Source: Anaerobacillus arseniciselenatis (lineage in GTDB: Bacteria > Bacillota > Bacilli > Bacillales > Anaerobacillaceae). Taken from it: a DNA stretch of 64,000 nucleotides. Shown here piece by piece: positions 36,002-45,261 of the stretch. Positions within the stretch are counted from its first letter, which is position 1. Each line of letters opens with the position of its first letter. Made by a program: the position numbers and the translations under genes. Below the pieces are notes generated by a model that was not told where the DNA came from, did not search any database, and saw only the letters and a list, made by a program, of their open reading frames with translations. The DNA lies in NCBI RefSeq assembly GCF_001865995.1, contig NZ_MLQQ01000026.1:62001-126000 (forward strand), given 5' to 3'.

Positions 36002-36123
36002 TAAAAAATAGGACTGTCCCATAATAACGGGTTCTGTTTCCTATCGCAAAAAAACTATTTACAAGCATATATTTCACTTAATTGGTACACAATTGTGCCT
36101 TGAAATATGTAATCAAAATAAAA

Positions 36124-36155
36124 ATGGGTCAGTTCATTATGAACCGACCTATTTT
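36124..36155 (+). terminator. Hairpin in the gap after the KinB-like gene
   Basis: GGTCAGTTC and GAACCGACC pair around ATTAT, followed by TATTTTTATTT. A partial PAL-4 start, AGGACTGTCCCATAA, is at 36010. No gene is supported in 36002-36293. Confidence 0.65.
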
Positions 36156-36293
36156 TATTTGCTTCTTGTACTAACGCTATCAGTTAATGCACGATGGATG
36201 TTGTACAATAGAGCAACACTTTTCTTAGTAGGATTTTCTATTTATTCCATGTATACTACAAAGAAGATATTTACATAGAAAGAGGTAACTTTT

Positions 36294-37274
36294 ATGATGA
36301 AAAAAATCCCGTTACAAAAAAGAAACATAACAAATAGTCGACTCGTATTTGGCTGCATGGGATTAGGGGGAGGGTGGAACCACAATCCGATTACAGAAGA
36401 TGACATCCTCCAAGCAGAACGAGCGATTGATGCAGCTTTCTCGATCGGAATTACGATGTTTGATCATGCTGATATTTATACGTTTGGCAAGGCTGAAAAA
36501 GTATTTGGTGAAGTATTAAAACGTCGTCCTGAGTTAAGAGAGCAAATCGTCTTACAGTCGAAGTGTGGTATTCGTTTTCCGGAAGGAGAAATTCCGAACC
36601 GGTATGATTTTTCAACAGAACATATCATTAACTCAGTTGAAGAGAGTTTGTCCAGGCTCGGCGTAGAGTCATTAGATGTTCTATTATTACACCGGCCAGA
36701 TCCGTTAATGGATCCAGAAGAAGTCGCTGATACCTTTGAGATTTTAGAAAAATCAGGGAAAGTTCGCCACTTTGGGGTGTCGAATATGAATGTTGCTCAA
36801 ATGAAATTTTTGCAAAAATATTGTTCAGTTCCACTTGTCGTTAACCAACTAGAATTGAACTTACATAAGTTAGATTGGCTCGAACACGGAGTATTAGTAA
36901 ATCAACAAGCTGGAGAAAACGTTAATTTTTCTGATGGGATCATTGAGCATTGCCAGCTTGAAGGCATTCAAATCCAAGCGTGGGGACCGTTAGCGAAAGG
37001 AATTTATTCAGGTAGTGAGGTAGAAAAAACTACTGAGTCCTATTTACAAACAAAAAAATTAGTCGAAGAAATGGCAGCAAAAAAAGAGACGACATTAGAG
37101 GCGATTGTTCTTGGCTGGTTAATGCGCCACCCAGCGATGATCCAACCGGTCATCGGTACAGCAAATGTTGAGCGAATTAAAAACTGTGAAGATGCATTAC
37201 GTCAATCCCAACAAATGGCGCGCGAAGAATGGTATAGCCTTTATGTCGCTTCTCGTGGAAAGTTAATGCCGTAA
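36294..37274 (+). CDS. Aldo/keto reductase (YcsN-like)
   Basis: A 326-residue NADPH-dependent oxidoreductase of the aldo/keto reductase superfamily. The pattern FDHADIYTFGKAE holds the catalytic Asp and Tyr, QSKCGI the Lys and LLLHRPD the His. The C-terminal GTANVERIKNCEDAL binds cofactor. It is slightly longer than B. subtilis YcsN and reduces an unknown carbonyl. GAAAGAGG precedes ATG 36294 or the next ATG at 36297. Confidence 0.88.
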   Translation: MMKKIPLQKRNITNSRLVFGCMGLGGGWNHNPITEDDILQAERAIDAAFSIGITMFDHADIYTFGKAEKVFGEVLKRRPELREQIVLQSKCGIRFPEGEIPNRYDFSTEHIINSVEESLSRLGVESLDVLLLHRPDPLMDPEEVADTFEILEKSGKVRHFGVSNMNVAQMKFLQKYCSVPLVVNQLELNLHKLDWLEHGVLVNQQAGENVNFSDGIIEHCQLEGIQIQAWGPLAKGIYSGSEVEKTTESYLQTKKLVEEMAAKKETTLEAIVLGWLMRHPAMIQPVIGTANVERIKNCEDALRQSQQMAREEWYSLYVASRGKLMP

Positions 37275-37282
37275 CGATTTAG

Positions 37283-37406
37283 AAGGGACAGTCCTATAAG
37301 TGTCTGACACCATTTAGAACTTGCTAAATATATACGTATAAATTTTTTAGCCGTATATATTTGGTGCCTAACGATGTCTGACACTTTCTTTAGGATCGTC
37401 CCTTTT
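37283..37406. repeat. PAL-4 long hairpin (copy 2)
   Basis: AGGGACAGTCCTATAAGTGTC at the left and GACACTTTCTTTAGGATCGTCCCT at the right (given by span) close an inner AAATATATACG/CGTATATATTT stem. About 122 bp in all. Confidence 0.8.
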
Positions 37407-37476
37407 TGTAACTAATTCTTGTCATAAACGACTATTAGTTTATATAGAATACTCACAAAAGGAGAGTGAGATAAAG

Positions 37477-37929
37477 TTGGCATCGCTATTTATTATTTTT
37501 GTACCGATCATTATAATCGTTTTAGTTATTTTATTGATCACCGCAGTAAGGGGAAATTCAGAAAGAGGAGGCGAGGAAATGATTAAAAATGTTTACGTTT
37601 ACTTAGTGTTATTTGCGACGTTAATGATGACGATTGGTGGGAGTGTAGCAGCGTTTATGGCGGCTGCTGACATTGTCGCTCCTACACCTTATTATCAATC
37701 TTTTGAAGAATATAAAAGGTGGAGTGGTGGACCTGAAAAACCTGGTGAAGAATCCCAACAATTATCTGAAGAAGAATTAAGAAGAAACTATGATTCGATG
37801 GTCGCCTCACATAAAGAAAATGCGGTCGAAAGAGCTAAAAATAATTTGATTAAAAGCTTCGGATGGATTGTCATTCCTTTACCAATTTTTATTTATTTCC
37901 AACGGCAGTTAAATAGGAAAAGAGATTAG
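37477..37929 (+). CDS. Membrane protein of unknown function, three helices
   Basis: A 150-residue protein with hydrophobic segments at about 2-22, 40-66 and 125-140, and a central soluble, probably outward-facing, region with GGPEKPGEES. TTG 37477 follows AAAGGAGAGTG. An ATG at 37579 would lose the first helix. No family recognised. Confidence 0.6.
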   Translation: MASLFIIFVPIIIIVLVILLITAVRGNSERGGEEMIKNVYVYLVLFATLMMTIGGSVAAFMAAADIVAPTPYYQSFEEYKRWSGGPEKPGEESQQLSEEELRRNYDSMVASHKENAVERAKNNLIKSFGWIVIPLPIFIYFQRQLNRKRD

Positions 37930-37997
37930 TGATTGTTATGAAGTATAAGAGGTTTGGATGGTAACGGTCATTGACTATTTTTCCCGAGCGACTGATA

Positions 37998-38034
37998 AAG
38001 CAGTAGTTTTAGTTAATAAACTACTGCTTCTGCT
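37998..38034 (+). terminator. Terminator before the pepF promoter
   Basis: AAGCAGTAGTTT pairs perfectly with AAACTACTGCTT around TAGTTAAT, followed by CTGCTT. T-tract is poor. Confidence 0.6.
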
Positions 38035-38107
38035 TATTAAGGAGTACAGTGGGCTGAAAACTAGTAGATATAACTAATAAAACAATGTATTGATAATTAC
38101 AAATATT

Positions 38108-38136
38108 TTGTCATTAAAATGGAATTAAGTTATAAT
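38108..38136 (+). promoter_or_regulatory. Sigma-A promoter of pepF
   Basis: TTGTCA (38108-38113), exactly 17 bp, then TATAAT (38131-38136), 46 bp before the start codon. Confidence 0.75.
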
Positions 38137-38182
38137 AAAATCATTAGAGTTACGAAATAAATGGAAAAGGAGCTCACAAACT

Positions 38183-39985
38183 ATGGCAAAAAAAACACTC
38201 AGAAGTGAGGTTCCAGTTGAATTAACGTGGGATCTAACCGATTTATTTGCATCAAAAGAAGATTGGGAAAAAGAACTGGCTGCTGTTCAAGAAGATATTG
38301 TGACAGTAACTCAATTTAAAGGGCGATTAGGTGAAGGGGCAAAAGTTTTACTAGATTGTCTTAATGCACAAGAAGAACTTTTTAAAAGAGTTGTGCTAGT
38401 AGCCACATATGCGAGATTAAAGCAAACCGAAGATGGTACAAACCCAGATGCACAAGCAAATTCCTCTCGAACAGGTGCAGCTCTAGCGACAGTGCAGGCA
38501 GCTCTTTCGTTTATTGAATCTGAAATTCTCTCTTTACCGGATGGAACGGTTGAAATGTACATAGAAAAAGAAAAAGAGTTAGAGGATTTCCGTCAAAACT
38601 TAGAAGAGCTTTTAGAAAAGAAGCCACACACATTAAGTCTAGAAACAGAGGAAGTGTTAGCTTCTTTAGGACAAGTTCTTTCGTCACCTTATACGACTTA
38701 TGAAACGAGTAAATCATCAGACATGGACTTCCCTTCTTTCAAAGATGGAAAAGGAAATGAACTACCGTTAACATTTGCTTTATTTGAAGACCGTTATGAA
38801 TTATCGGCGGATACTGATGTGCGCCGTAACGCTTACGATGCTTTTTGCGAAACTTTGAAAAAATATAAAAATACATTTGCAGCCACTTATTCAACTGAGA
38901 TTAAGAAGCAAGTTGTATTAGCGCGCCAACGTAAATATGAAAGCGTAACACATATGTTGCTCCAACCACATCAAGTAACATTAGAAATGTATAACAATCA
39001 GTTAGACATTATTCAAGAAGAGCTAGCTCCACATATGCGCCGTTTTGCTGAATTGAAAAAACGTGTGCTTGGCTTAGATACAATGAAGTTTTGTGATTTG
39101 AAAGCACCGCTTGATCCTGAATTTAATCCAGCGACTACGTATGAAGAAGCGTCAGAAACGATTTTAAAATCGTTAGAAGTAATGGGGCCGGAATATCACT
39201 CAGTCATGAAAAAAGCGTTAACAGAGCGCTGGGTAGATTTAGCTGAAAATGTTGGAAAAGCAACAGGGGCTTTTTGTTCAAGTCCGTATGGTGTCCATCC
39301 GTTTATTTTATTAACATGGACAAATACGATGAGAGGTGCGTTTATCCTTACGCATGAATTAGGACATGCTGGTCACTTTTATTTTGCTGGTGGACACCAA
39401 CGATACGTGAATACACGCCCATCACTTTATTTTATTGAGGCGCCGTCAACTATTAATGAATTGTTATTAAGTCAGCATTTATTAAAAACGATAGAAGATA
39501 AACGCATGAAGCGTTGGTTATTATTACAATCGTTAGGTACGTACTACCATAATTTCGTCACTCATTTATTAGAAGGTGAACTGCAACGTAGAATTTATGA
39601 ATTAGCTGAAGCAGGAAAACCAATTACTGCTGTAACTCTTAGCGAACAGAAGAAAGAGCTATTGGAAAAATTCTGGGGAGATACAGTAGAAATTGATGAA
39701 GGAGCAAGCCTAACTTGGATGCGCCAACCTCACTACTACATGGGCTTATATCCGTACACGTATTCTGCTGGACTGACAGCATCAACAGCGGTTGCTCAAT
39801 TAATTGAAGAGGAAGGCCAACCCGCAGTTGACCGTTGGTTAGAAGTGTTAAAAGCAGGTGGCACGATGAAGCCACTTGAATTAATGAAACATGCCGGCGT
39901 CGATATGTCGACACCAGCACCGATCCGTAAAGCGGTAGCTTATGTAGGGTCGTTAATCGACGAATTAGAGAAGAGTTATGAGTAA
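38183..39985 (+). CDS. pepF: Oligoendopeptidase F (M3 metallopeptidase)
   Basis: A 600-residue cytoplasmic zinc peptidase. The zinc motif HELGH is at 391-395, with the downstream Glu in FIEAPSTINELLLS. The C-terminal pair QPHYYMGLYPYTYSAG is typical of PepF. Full length for the family. ATG 38183 follows AAAGGAG. It degrades short peptides and in B. subtilis can affect peptide signals when overexpressed. Single gene with promoter and terminator of its own. Confidence 0.93.
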   Translation: MAKKTLRSEVPVELTWDLTDLFASKEDWEKELAAVQEDIVTVTQFKGRLGEGAKVLLDCLNAQEELFKRVVLVATYARLKQTEDGTNPDAQANSSRTGAALATVQAALSFIESEILSLPDGTVEMYIEKEKELEDFRQNLEELLEKKPHTLSLETEEVLASLGQVLSSPYTTYETSKSSDMDFPSFKDGKGNELPLTFALFEDRYELSADTDVRRNAYDAFCETLKKYKNTFAATYSTEIKKQVVLARQRKYESVTHMLLQPHQVTLEMYNNQLDIIQEELAPHMRRFAELKKRVLGLDTMKFCDLKAPLDPEFNPATTYEEASETILKSLEVMGPEYHSVMKKALTERWVDLAENVGKATGAFCSSPYGVHPFILLTWTNTMRGAFILTHELGHAGHFYFAGGHQRYVNTRPSLYFIEAPSTINELLLSQHLLKTIEDKRMKRWLLLQSLGTYYHNFVTHLLEGELQRRIYELAEAGKPITAVTLSEQKKELLEKFWGDTVEIDEGASLTWMRQPHYYMGLYPYTYSAGLTASTAVAQLIEEEGQPAVDRWLEVLKAGGTMKPLELMKHAGVDMSTPAPIRKAVAYVGSLIDELEKSYE

Positions 39986-40018
39986 TCATTTGGAAAACTA
40001 AAAAGTTTTATTTTTAAT

Positions 40019-40074
40019 GAAGGGACTGTCCAAAAAGAAAGTGTCAAACACTTATTGGACAGCCCCTTCATTTT
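40019..40074 (+). terminator. PAL-4-type hairpin terminator after pepF
   Basis: GAAGGGACTGTCCAA pairs with TTGGACAGCCCCTTC around AAAAGAAAGTGTCAAACACTTA, followed by ATTTTCT. It contains AGTGTC/GACACT-like inner pairing seen in the PAL-4 family. Confidence 0.85.
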
Positions 40075-40080
40075 CTATGA

Positions 40081-40125
40081 CAATGTGACGTTTGCAACCG
40101 GCAGGAGAGTAGAAACGTCACATTG
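40081..40125. repeat. Perfect 13-bp inverted repeat
   Basis: CAATGTGACGTTT (40081-40093) pairs with AAACGTCACATTG (40113-40125) around a 19-base loop. No T-tract, so it is not an obvious terminator. It lies 83 bp before the next start codon. Confidence 0.75.
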
Positions 40126-40207
40126 ATGCTTAATTAATACTGGAGATTGAGAGTTTTCAAGTATGTTATCATGATACTAACTTACATCCATATAAAAGGA
40201 GGAGGAC

Positions 40208-41131
40208 ATGCATCCATACATACTACTAATTTTTGCAATGTTGTTTTTCTCAGGTAATTTTATTGTCGGGAAGCTATTTGCGGGGACAATTCCTCCGTTT
40301 ACGTTAGCATTTTTACGTTCGACAATGGCATTACTCGTTTTAATGCCACTTTGTTATAAACATGTTTTTATCAATAAGCCCCTTTGGATCAAAGAGTGGA
40401 AGCCTTTAGTCGCCATCGCCACAAGTGGGTTAGTACTTTTTAATGTTTGTCTATATTTATCTGTAAATTATACAACAACCGTGAATGCAGCAATTGTTGA
40501 TGCGTTAACACCAGCAGTCGCAGCTTTATTAGGGTTTATGATTTTAAAAGAAAGGCTTAGTAAAGTTCAATGGTTCGGAATTCTTCTATCTTTTATTAGT
40601 ATTGTTTTCATCATTACACAAGGCAGTTTAAGTGTATTACTTTCGTTTTCGGTTAATAGTGGCGATTTGATTATGCTGTTAGGGATCGTTTTTTGGGCAT
40701 TTTATTCCATTTTTATCAAAGTACACGGTGGCAAATTTCCGGTTTTAAGTGGCCTTGTCGTCACTATGATCATAAGTGCGCTCATTTTACTCCCGTTTGC
40801 AGGATATGAATTTATACAACATGGAAACTTTTTTGAAGATCTTCAATGGCAAGGTTACCTCGGTCTTCTTTATATCGGTATCTTTCCATCGGCATTGGCT
40901 CTTCTTTTTTGGTACCGAGCAGTTGATGAAGTAGGCCCTAGTAAAGCATCGGTATTTTTTAACCTTGTTCCAGTTTTTACGACGACATTAGCGGTTGTTT
41001 TTTTAGGCGAACGATTTACCTTTGTTCATTTGTTTGGCGCTACATTTGTTTTAGTTGGAGTGTACTTATCGACGAAAACTCCGAAAAGTGAATTGCAATC
41101 GAATAGAAACAGAAACGAAACCGTTGTCTAA
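40208..41131 (+). CDS. EamA/DMT-family transporter
   Basis: A 307-residue protein with ten hydrophobic segments and two EamA repeats; GNFIVGKLFAGTIPPFTLAFLRS is the typical opening and AVAALLGFMILKERLS the end of the first repeat. It differs clearly from the DMT protein at 30061. Likely a metabolite exporter with unknown substrate. AAAGGAGGAG precedes ATG 40208. Confidence 0.82.
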   Translation: MHPYILLIFAMLFFSGNFIVGKLFAGTIPPFTLAFLRSTMALLVLMPLCYKHVFINKPLWIKEWKPLVAIATSGLVLFNVCLYLSVNYTTTVNAAIVDALTPAVAALLGFMILKERLSKVQWFGILLSFISIVFIITQGSLSVLLSFSVNSGDLIMLLGIVFWAFYSIFIKVHGGKFPVLSGLVVTMIISALILLPFAGYEFIQHGNFFEDLQWQGYLGLLYIGIFPSALALLFWYRAVDEVGPSKASVFFNLVPVFTTTLAVVFLGERFTFVHLFGATFVLVGVYLSTKTPKSELQSNRNRNETVV

Positions 41132-41157
41132 TAACAGTTATGTAGACGGGCTACGTT

Positions 41158-41272
41158 AAAATAAAAAATACTTACACAGCTGGGGAAATACGCCCCGAAA
41201 AAACAAAATACGCATACAAAAGTAAATATACGCCCTTAACTAGAATTTTACGCCCGAAACAAAAAAACGTCG
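41158..41272. repeat. Degenerate TACGC-containing repeat tract
   Basis: ATACGCC, ATACGCA, ATACGCC and TTACGCC recur every 15-30 bases between A-rich spacers. Too degenerate to define a unit. Confidence 0.45.
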
Positions 41273-41344
41273 CTAGCGATGTTTGATAATTCACCTACAG
41301 TTGGTAAAAAATAATCCTATCACAACAATGGAATGGGGATAGGT

Positions 41345-42436
41345 ATGAGTACAAAAATTACATACAAAATATTGATTGCTTTCTGCTTTTTATTTGTTTT
41401 TTTAATTTTTCACCACGAGGGGACTTTTGCTGAAGAATCAACGTTATCTGAAGCAACGATTATCATTGATGGACAACCGATAAAAACAAAGTATGTAATG
41501 CGAGAAGGGAATTTATTAGTTCCGGCATTATTTCTAAAACATACTGGTGTGAAAGTCGATCATAATGAACAATATGGTTCGATGGTTTTTAGTTATGGCG
41601 GCACAATGTTTGCCTTGCCGGTTGGTAAAAACTATTCGGATGATCTAATTGGTAATATCAGAAGTTGGATTCGACGGCCGCTTGCCACATATACAGTGGA
41701 AATTAATGATGAAGTATTTGTGCCGTTGGTAGATGTGGTAAGAAAATTCGATATGGACGTCGCCTATAATCATGAAAAACAGCAAACGTCGATAACAACG
41801 AAAATTCCTCATGCTCAAAATCGCATAAGTAGAGGGAATCCGGAACAAAAACTAGTTGCATTAACTTTTGATGATGGTCCGGATAGTCATTATACCCCTC
41901 AAATATTAGATATTTTAAAAGAAAAAAACGTAAGAGCAACGTTTTTTGTGATGGGGCAACAAGTTGAACATTATCCAAACATAATGAAGCGAATCGTAGA
42001 GGAAGGTCATGGAATCGCAAACCATACTTGGAGTCACCCGCAGCTTCCGCAAGTTATGACCTCTCAACTGAAAGAAGAAGTTACAACAACACAGAACATT
42101 ATGCAAAAAACAGTTGGGCGAAGTCCAGATTTATTTCGCCCTCCATTCGGAGCACTTACTAAATCTGACGCTTTAGTTTTACAAGAAATGGGTATGCGCA
42201 ATATTATGTGGACAGTTGATACTCTTGATTGGAGTGGCTTATCTGCTGAAGAGATTTTAGCGATCGTTCATCGTGATATTTCTCCTGGTGGCATCATTTT
42301 GCAACATAATTTCCAACCACATGCACCAACAGCACGGTTGTTAGACGGGAGTGTAGAGGCGCTCCAACAAATTATTGATGACTTAAGAGCAAAAGGATAT
42401 CAATTTGTAACAGTTCAAACGTTACTAGCAAATTGA
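41345..42436 (+). CDS. Secreted polysaccharide deacetylase with copper-amine-oxidase-like N-terminal domain
   Basis: A 363-residue exported protein. A signal peptide covers about residues 1-32. Residues 35-160 resemble the Cu_amine_oxidN1 beta domain (IIDGQPIKTKYVMREGNLLVPA). The NodB domain follows: LTFDDGPD, HTWSHPQL and FRPPFGALT carry the catalytic Asp and the metal His pair. It probably removes acetyl groups from cell-wall glycans. ATG 41345 follows GGGGATAGG. Confidence 0.88.
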   Translation: MSTKITYKILIAFCFLFVFLIFHHEGTFAEESTLSEATIIIDGQPIKTKYVMREGNLLVPALFLKHTGVKVDHNEQYGSMVFSYGGTMFALPVGKNYSDDLIGNIRSWIRRPLATYTVEINDEVFVPLVDVVRKFDMDVAYNHEKQQTSITTKIPHAQNRISRGNPEQKLVALTFDDGPDSHYTPQILDILKEKNVRATFFVMGQQVEHYPNIMKRIVEEGHGIANHTWSHPQLPQVMTSQLKEEVTTTQNIMQKTVGRSPDLFRPPFGALTKSDALVLQEMGMRNIMWTVDTLDWSGLSAEEILAIVHRDISPGGIILQHNFQPHAPTARLLDGSVEALQQIIDDLRAKGYQFVTVQTLLAN

Positions 42437-42445
42437 TAAAGAAGA

Positions 42446-42470
42446 GGGTGCCGAAAAGCACCCGCCTTTT
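42446..42470 (+). terminator. Terminator after the deacetylase gene
   Basis: GGGTGC-CGAAAA-GCACCC followed by GCCTTTTCC. Confidence 0.7.
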
Positions 42471-42475
42471 CCATA

Positions 42476-42556
42476 TTAGATGGCGAAGGTTTTGTATGTA
42501 AATAAAAAGAAGGGCGAGTTTCACGAACGAGCCGCTAAATTCACCCTTCTTTTTAT
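42476..42556. repeat. PAL-2 related remnant (copy 3)
   Basis: TTAGATGGCGAAGGTTTTGT is the right flank seen in other PAL-2 copies. It is followed by hairpin AGAAGGGCGA...TTCACCCTTCT (42509-42550) whose loop has GAGCCGCTAAA but no TTTACAG. The hairpin with TTTTT also serves as a bidirectional terminator. Confidence 0.6.
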
Positions 42557-42571
42557 ATTTGATCAGTAACT

Positions 42572-42973
42572 TTAAAAGTTATACCAGTTCGACATAAATG
42601 CAAATGTAATAATAATAACCGCGATATAAGCATACCCAACTTTTGAAATTTTCTTTAACGATTTAATTTTCGCTTCTTCGTTATTTTCATTCATATATAA
42701 CTTTAATTGTTTAGAGAAAATGCCGAGGAAGGCTCCAATAATTAAAATTAATGCAACTGAGAACCAAGCACGAAATGAAGTGAAAATAGGATAGATGATA
42801 AACCCTGTTATAAGGCTAACGAATAAAGCAATATTAGCTAACATCACTAGCACTTTCCATGTTCGAGCTGAATCGAGTGGAGTTCCACTTCGCACTTTCA
42901 TTAATGCAATGATTGGGAGTGGGATAACAATGAGAAAAAGAATGGAAATAATTTGATGTATTAATAATGACAT
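42572..42973 (-). CDS. Membrane protein of unknown function, four helices
   Basis: A 133-residue protein of four hydrophobic segments with a charged loop MNENNEEAKIKSLKK before the last. ATG 42973 (MSLLIHQ) is chosen because AGGAGGT precedes it; the longer frame to 43069 adds an unsupported lead. No family recognised. Confidence 0.65.
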   Translation of the reverse strand: MSLLIHQIISILFLIVIPLPIIALMKVRSGTPLDSARTWKVLVMLANIALFVSLITGFIIYPIFTSFRAWFSVALILIIGAFLGIFSKQLKLYMNENNEEAKIKSLKKISKVGYAYIAVIIITFAFMSNWYNF

Positions 42974-43104
42974 GAGTAGTGTACCTCCTATATTTTGCAC
43001 ATGACAATACAGTATCAGTATGACCAGTGAGAAGCAAATTATATGCTTATATGAAAATTTAGGTTTCATTTAGGTTTCAATCGTAGTAATAAATTAGGTT
43101 ATAT

Positions 43105-43192
43105 TAATGAAGTACATAATTCATTATTCTCGCTACTAAGATCAATATATAGTTGCGTGATGTGGCTCATTTTTGGTAATTATGAAATTCAC
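43105..43192 (-). repeat. PAL-1 repeat, short form (copy H)
   Basis: Same ends as the full copies but one arm and the loop are missing: CAATATATAGTTGCGTGATGTGGCTC runs straight through (span given). The loss equals a deletion between two TTGCGT direct repeats present in full copy J. Confidence 0.88.
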
Positions 43193-43314
43193 TTATATGA
43201 CATTTATAATTTTTTTCACAACTGTATCAATGTTATAATAGGATGTATTCAATGGGTATTCGTCTTGATAATTAGACATGAATAAATAAGTATTTTGATC
43301 GAAAGGAGCGAGGT

Positions 43315-43950
43315 ATGGCTACTACACATAGGTATTCCAAAGGGGAAGAGATTGCAAACGCTATTAGTCACGGGGTTGGAGTTGTTTTTAGTATATCTGC
43401 ATTAACATTGTTGATTGTTTTTGCTTCATTAGAAGGTTCGGCAGCTAGTATTATTAGCTATACAGTATATGGAGTAACAATGCTCCTTTTATACGTGTCA
43501 TCAACGTTACTTCATGCGTTTCCAGAAGGTAAAGTGAAAAATTTATTTGAGATTTTTGACCATTCTTCTATTTACTTATTTATTGCGGGTTCGTACACGC
43601 CGATTTTAGTTAATGTAATTGGTGGAAAGCTAGGAATATCATTATTAGCTTTACTATGGACTATTGCTAGCATTGGTATCGTTTTTAAAGTGTTTTTTGT
43701 GAAAAGGTTCTTATACACTTCAACTTTATTGTATATCGTCATGGGTTGGATCATCGTATTTGCATGGCAACCACTCGTTACAAACCTTCATGATGTTGGG
43801 GTTATTTTATTAGTTATTGGAGGCTTACTCTACACGATTGGAGCGCTATTTTATATGTTCCGTTGGTTTCCGTTTCACCACATGGTTTGGCATTTATTCG
43901 TGTTAGCAGGAACTGTCGTCCACTTCTTTGCAATACTTTTATTTGTCTAG
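43315..43950 (+). CDS. Hemolysin III / PAQR-family membrane protein (YqfA-like)
   Basis: A 211-residue protein with seven membrane helices and the family motifs EEIANAISHGVGVVF, LHAFPEGKVKNLFEIFDHSSIYLFIAGSYTP (spanned by residues 63-95) and the final HHMVWHLFVLAGTVVHF, which together bind zinc. Bacterial members (TrhA/YqfA) influence membrane fluidity. AAAGGAGCGAGG precedes ATG 43315. Single gene. Confidence 0.9.
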   Translation: MATTHRYSKGEEIANAISHGVGVVFSISALTLLIVFASLEGSAASIISYTVYGVTMLLLYVSSTLLHAFPEGKVKNLFEIFDHSSIYLFIAGSYTPILVNVIGGKLGISLLALLWTIASIGIVFKVFFVKRFLYTSTLLYIVMGWIIVFAWQPLVTNLHDVGVILLVIGGLLYTIGALFYMFRWFPFHHMVWHLFVLAGTVVHFFAILLFV

Positions 43951-43956
43951 TTTGAA

Positions 43957-44107
43957 GGAGCTATCCCAAAAGTGTCATACACAAATGAAAGTTCACTTTC
44001 ACCAACATCAATGTAAATAAGTCGCTAAGAAAGGCTTCATTAAAGAAAGTGAACATTCCCGTAGTAACTTATATACAAGGTAGACACCTATGGGACAGCT
44101 CCTTTTT
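43957..44107. repeat. PAL-4-type long inverted repeat (copy 3)
   Basis: GGAGCTATCCCA at the left and TGGGACAGCTCC at the right, with AGTGTC/GACACC inside. It spans the gap between the convergent hemolysin-III-like and PLP-enzyme genes. Confidence 0.7.
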
Positions 44108-44157
44108 ATGTAGAAAAGAGCACTCCATTAATGAAGTGCTCCAAGGTGAGGTAATTA

Positions 44158-45261
44158 CTATTTCATTTTTCCGCGTGCATCAACGTTCCACGTATCGACG
44201 ACTTCACCATCACGATGAACAATATATTCATTAAAAAGATTAGCAACAACACAAGCATGGTTTGGAATAACTTGAACTTTATAAGTGAGCTTCAATGCCG
44301 TTTCGCTACTAAATGTCGCAACACCGTGTTCCTCAGATAAACGCGCAATTGTTATTTCAGGATGACCACACACATTGCCGTACCCCTTGACACTTGTGTT
44401 TCCGTGAGCTCCTTGATCAAGAGCAAGAGCTTTACTTCCTATATCAAAAATAAGGCGATCTTTTTTAACACTAACAACTGAAGCTAAAATGGTTAAGGCG
44501 CATTGTTCAGTTGTAGCAACTCCTAAACCTACTTGACACATATCATGAAAAGCAGCGTTGCCAGGGCGTATTTCTGTAATTCCTTCAATGGAAGCTCCAT
44601 ATTTGTAAGTAGGGGTGGAACCTACACTACGGTGTGTTATCGATATGCCAGCCCCTTCACACGCTTCGGAACTTTTAATTACGGTTTCGGCTTCACAGAT
44701 GGCAATTTCTTTTATTTCTTCTTCACTAGTAGCAGCGTACGAGTGACCTGCGTGGGTAAAAATTCCAGTTAAATTTAAATTGTTTAATTTAGTAATTACT
44801 TCAGCAAGCTCTAACACTTCTTCGACTTCAACTCCGCAACGGTTTAAACCAGAGTTTACTTTAATCCAAACTTCTATTTGACTGACGCCTTGAAAAGCTT
44901 CATTTACGAGTTCCGCCTGTTGTTTTGAATCTATGGAAATTATGATGTGGGCGCTATTTGTTAATTTTCGAAGCCGCTCTAGTTTTTGTTTATTTGATAG
45001 AGGGTAAGCAATTAAAATGTTATCAATTCCTGCTTCTGCCATGATTTCAGCTTCTTCAAGCTTCGCAACTGTGATCCCACAAGCCCCTCTTTCCATTTGC
45101 ATTTTGGCAATTTGAACGCTTTTATGAGTTTTAATATGAGGGCGCCATTGTGTGTTATTTTTTTTAGCAATTTCACTAATAAAATTTAAATTTCTTTCTA
45201 ATATGTTTAAGTCGAGCAGTAAAGAAGGGGTATCAAGATTATTTATATCATTAGTAGACAT
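44158..45261 (-). CDS. D-threonine aldolase / D-serine dehydratase-like PLP enzyme (DSD1 family)
   Basis: A 367-residue fold-type III PLP enzyme. RPHIKTHK near residue 42 carries the PLP lysine. The C-terminal half has HPEITIARLSEEHG and IPNHACVVANLF, the metal-binding His and Cys region of DSD1-like enzymes. It probably cleaves or dehydrates a D-amino acid. ATG 45261 follows GAGGTGAAG; a GTG at 45270 is in frame. Single gene. Confidence 0.85.
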   Translation of the reverse strand: MSTNDINNLDTPSLLLDLNILERNLNFISEIAKKNNTQWRPHIKTHKSVQIAKMQMERGACGITVAKLEEAEIMAEAGIDNILIAYPLSNKQKLERLRKLTNSAHIIISIDSKQQAELVNEAFQGVSQIEVWIKVNSGLNRCGVEVEEVLELAEVITKLNNLNLTGIFTHAGHSYAATSEEEIKEIAICEAETVIKSSEACEGAGISITHRSVGSTPTYKYGASIEGITEIRPGNAAFHDMCQVGLGVATTEQCALTILASVVSVKKDRLIFDIGSKALALDQGAHGNTSVKGYGNVCGHPEITIARLSEEHGVATFSSETALKLTYKVQVIPNHACVVANLFNEYIVHRDGEVVDTWNVDARGKMK

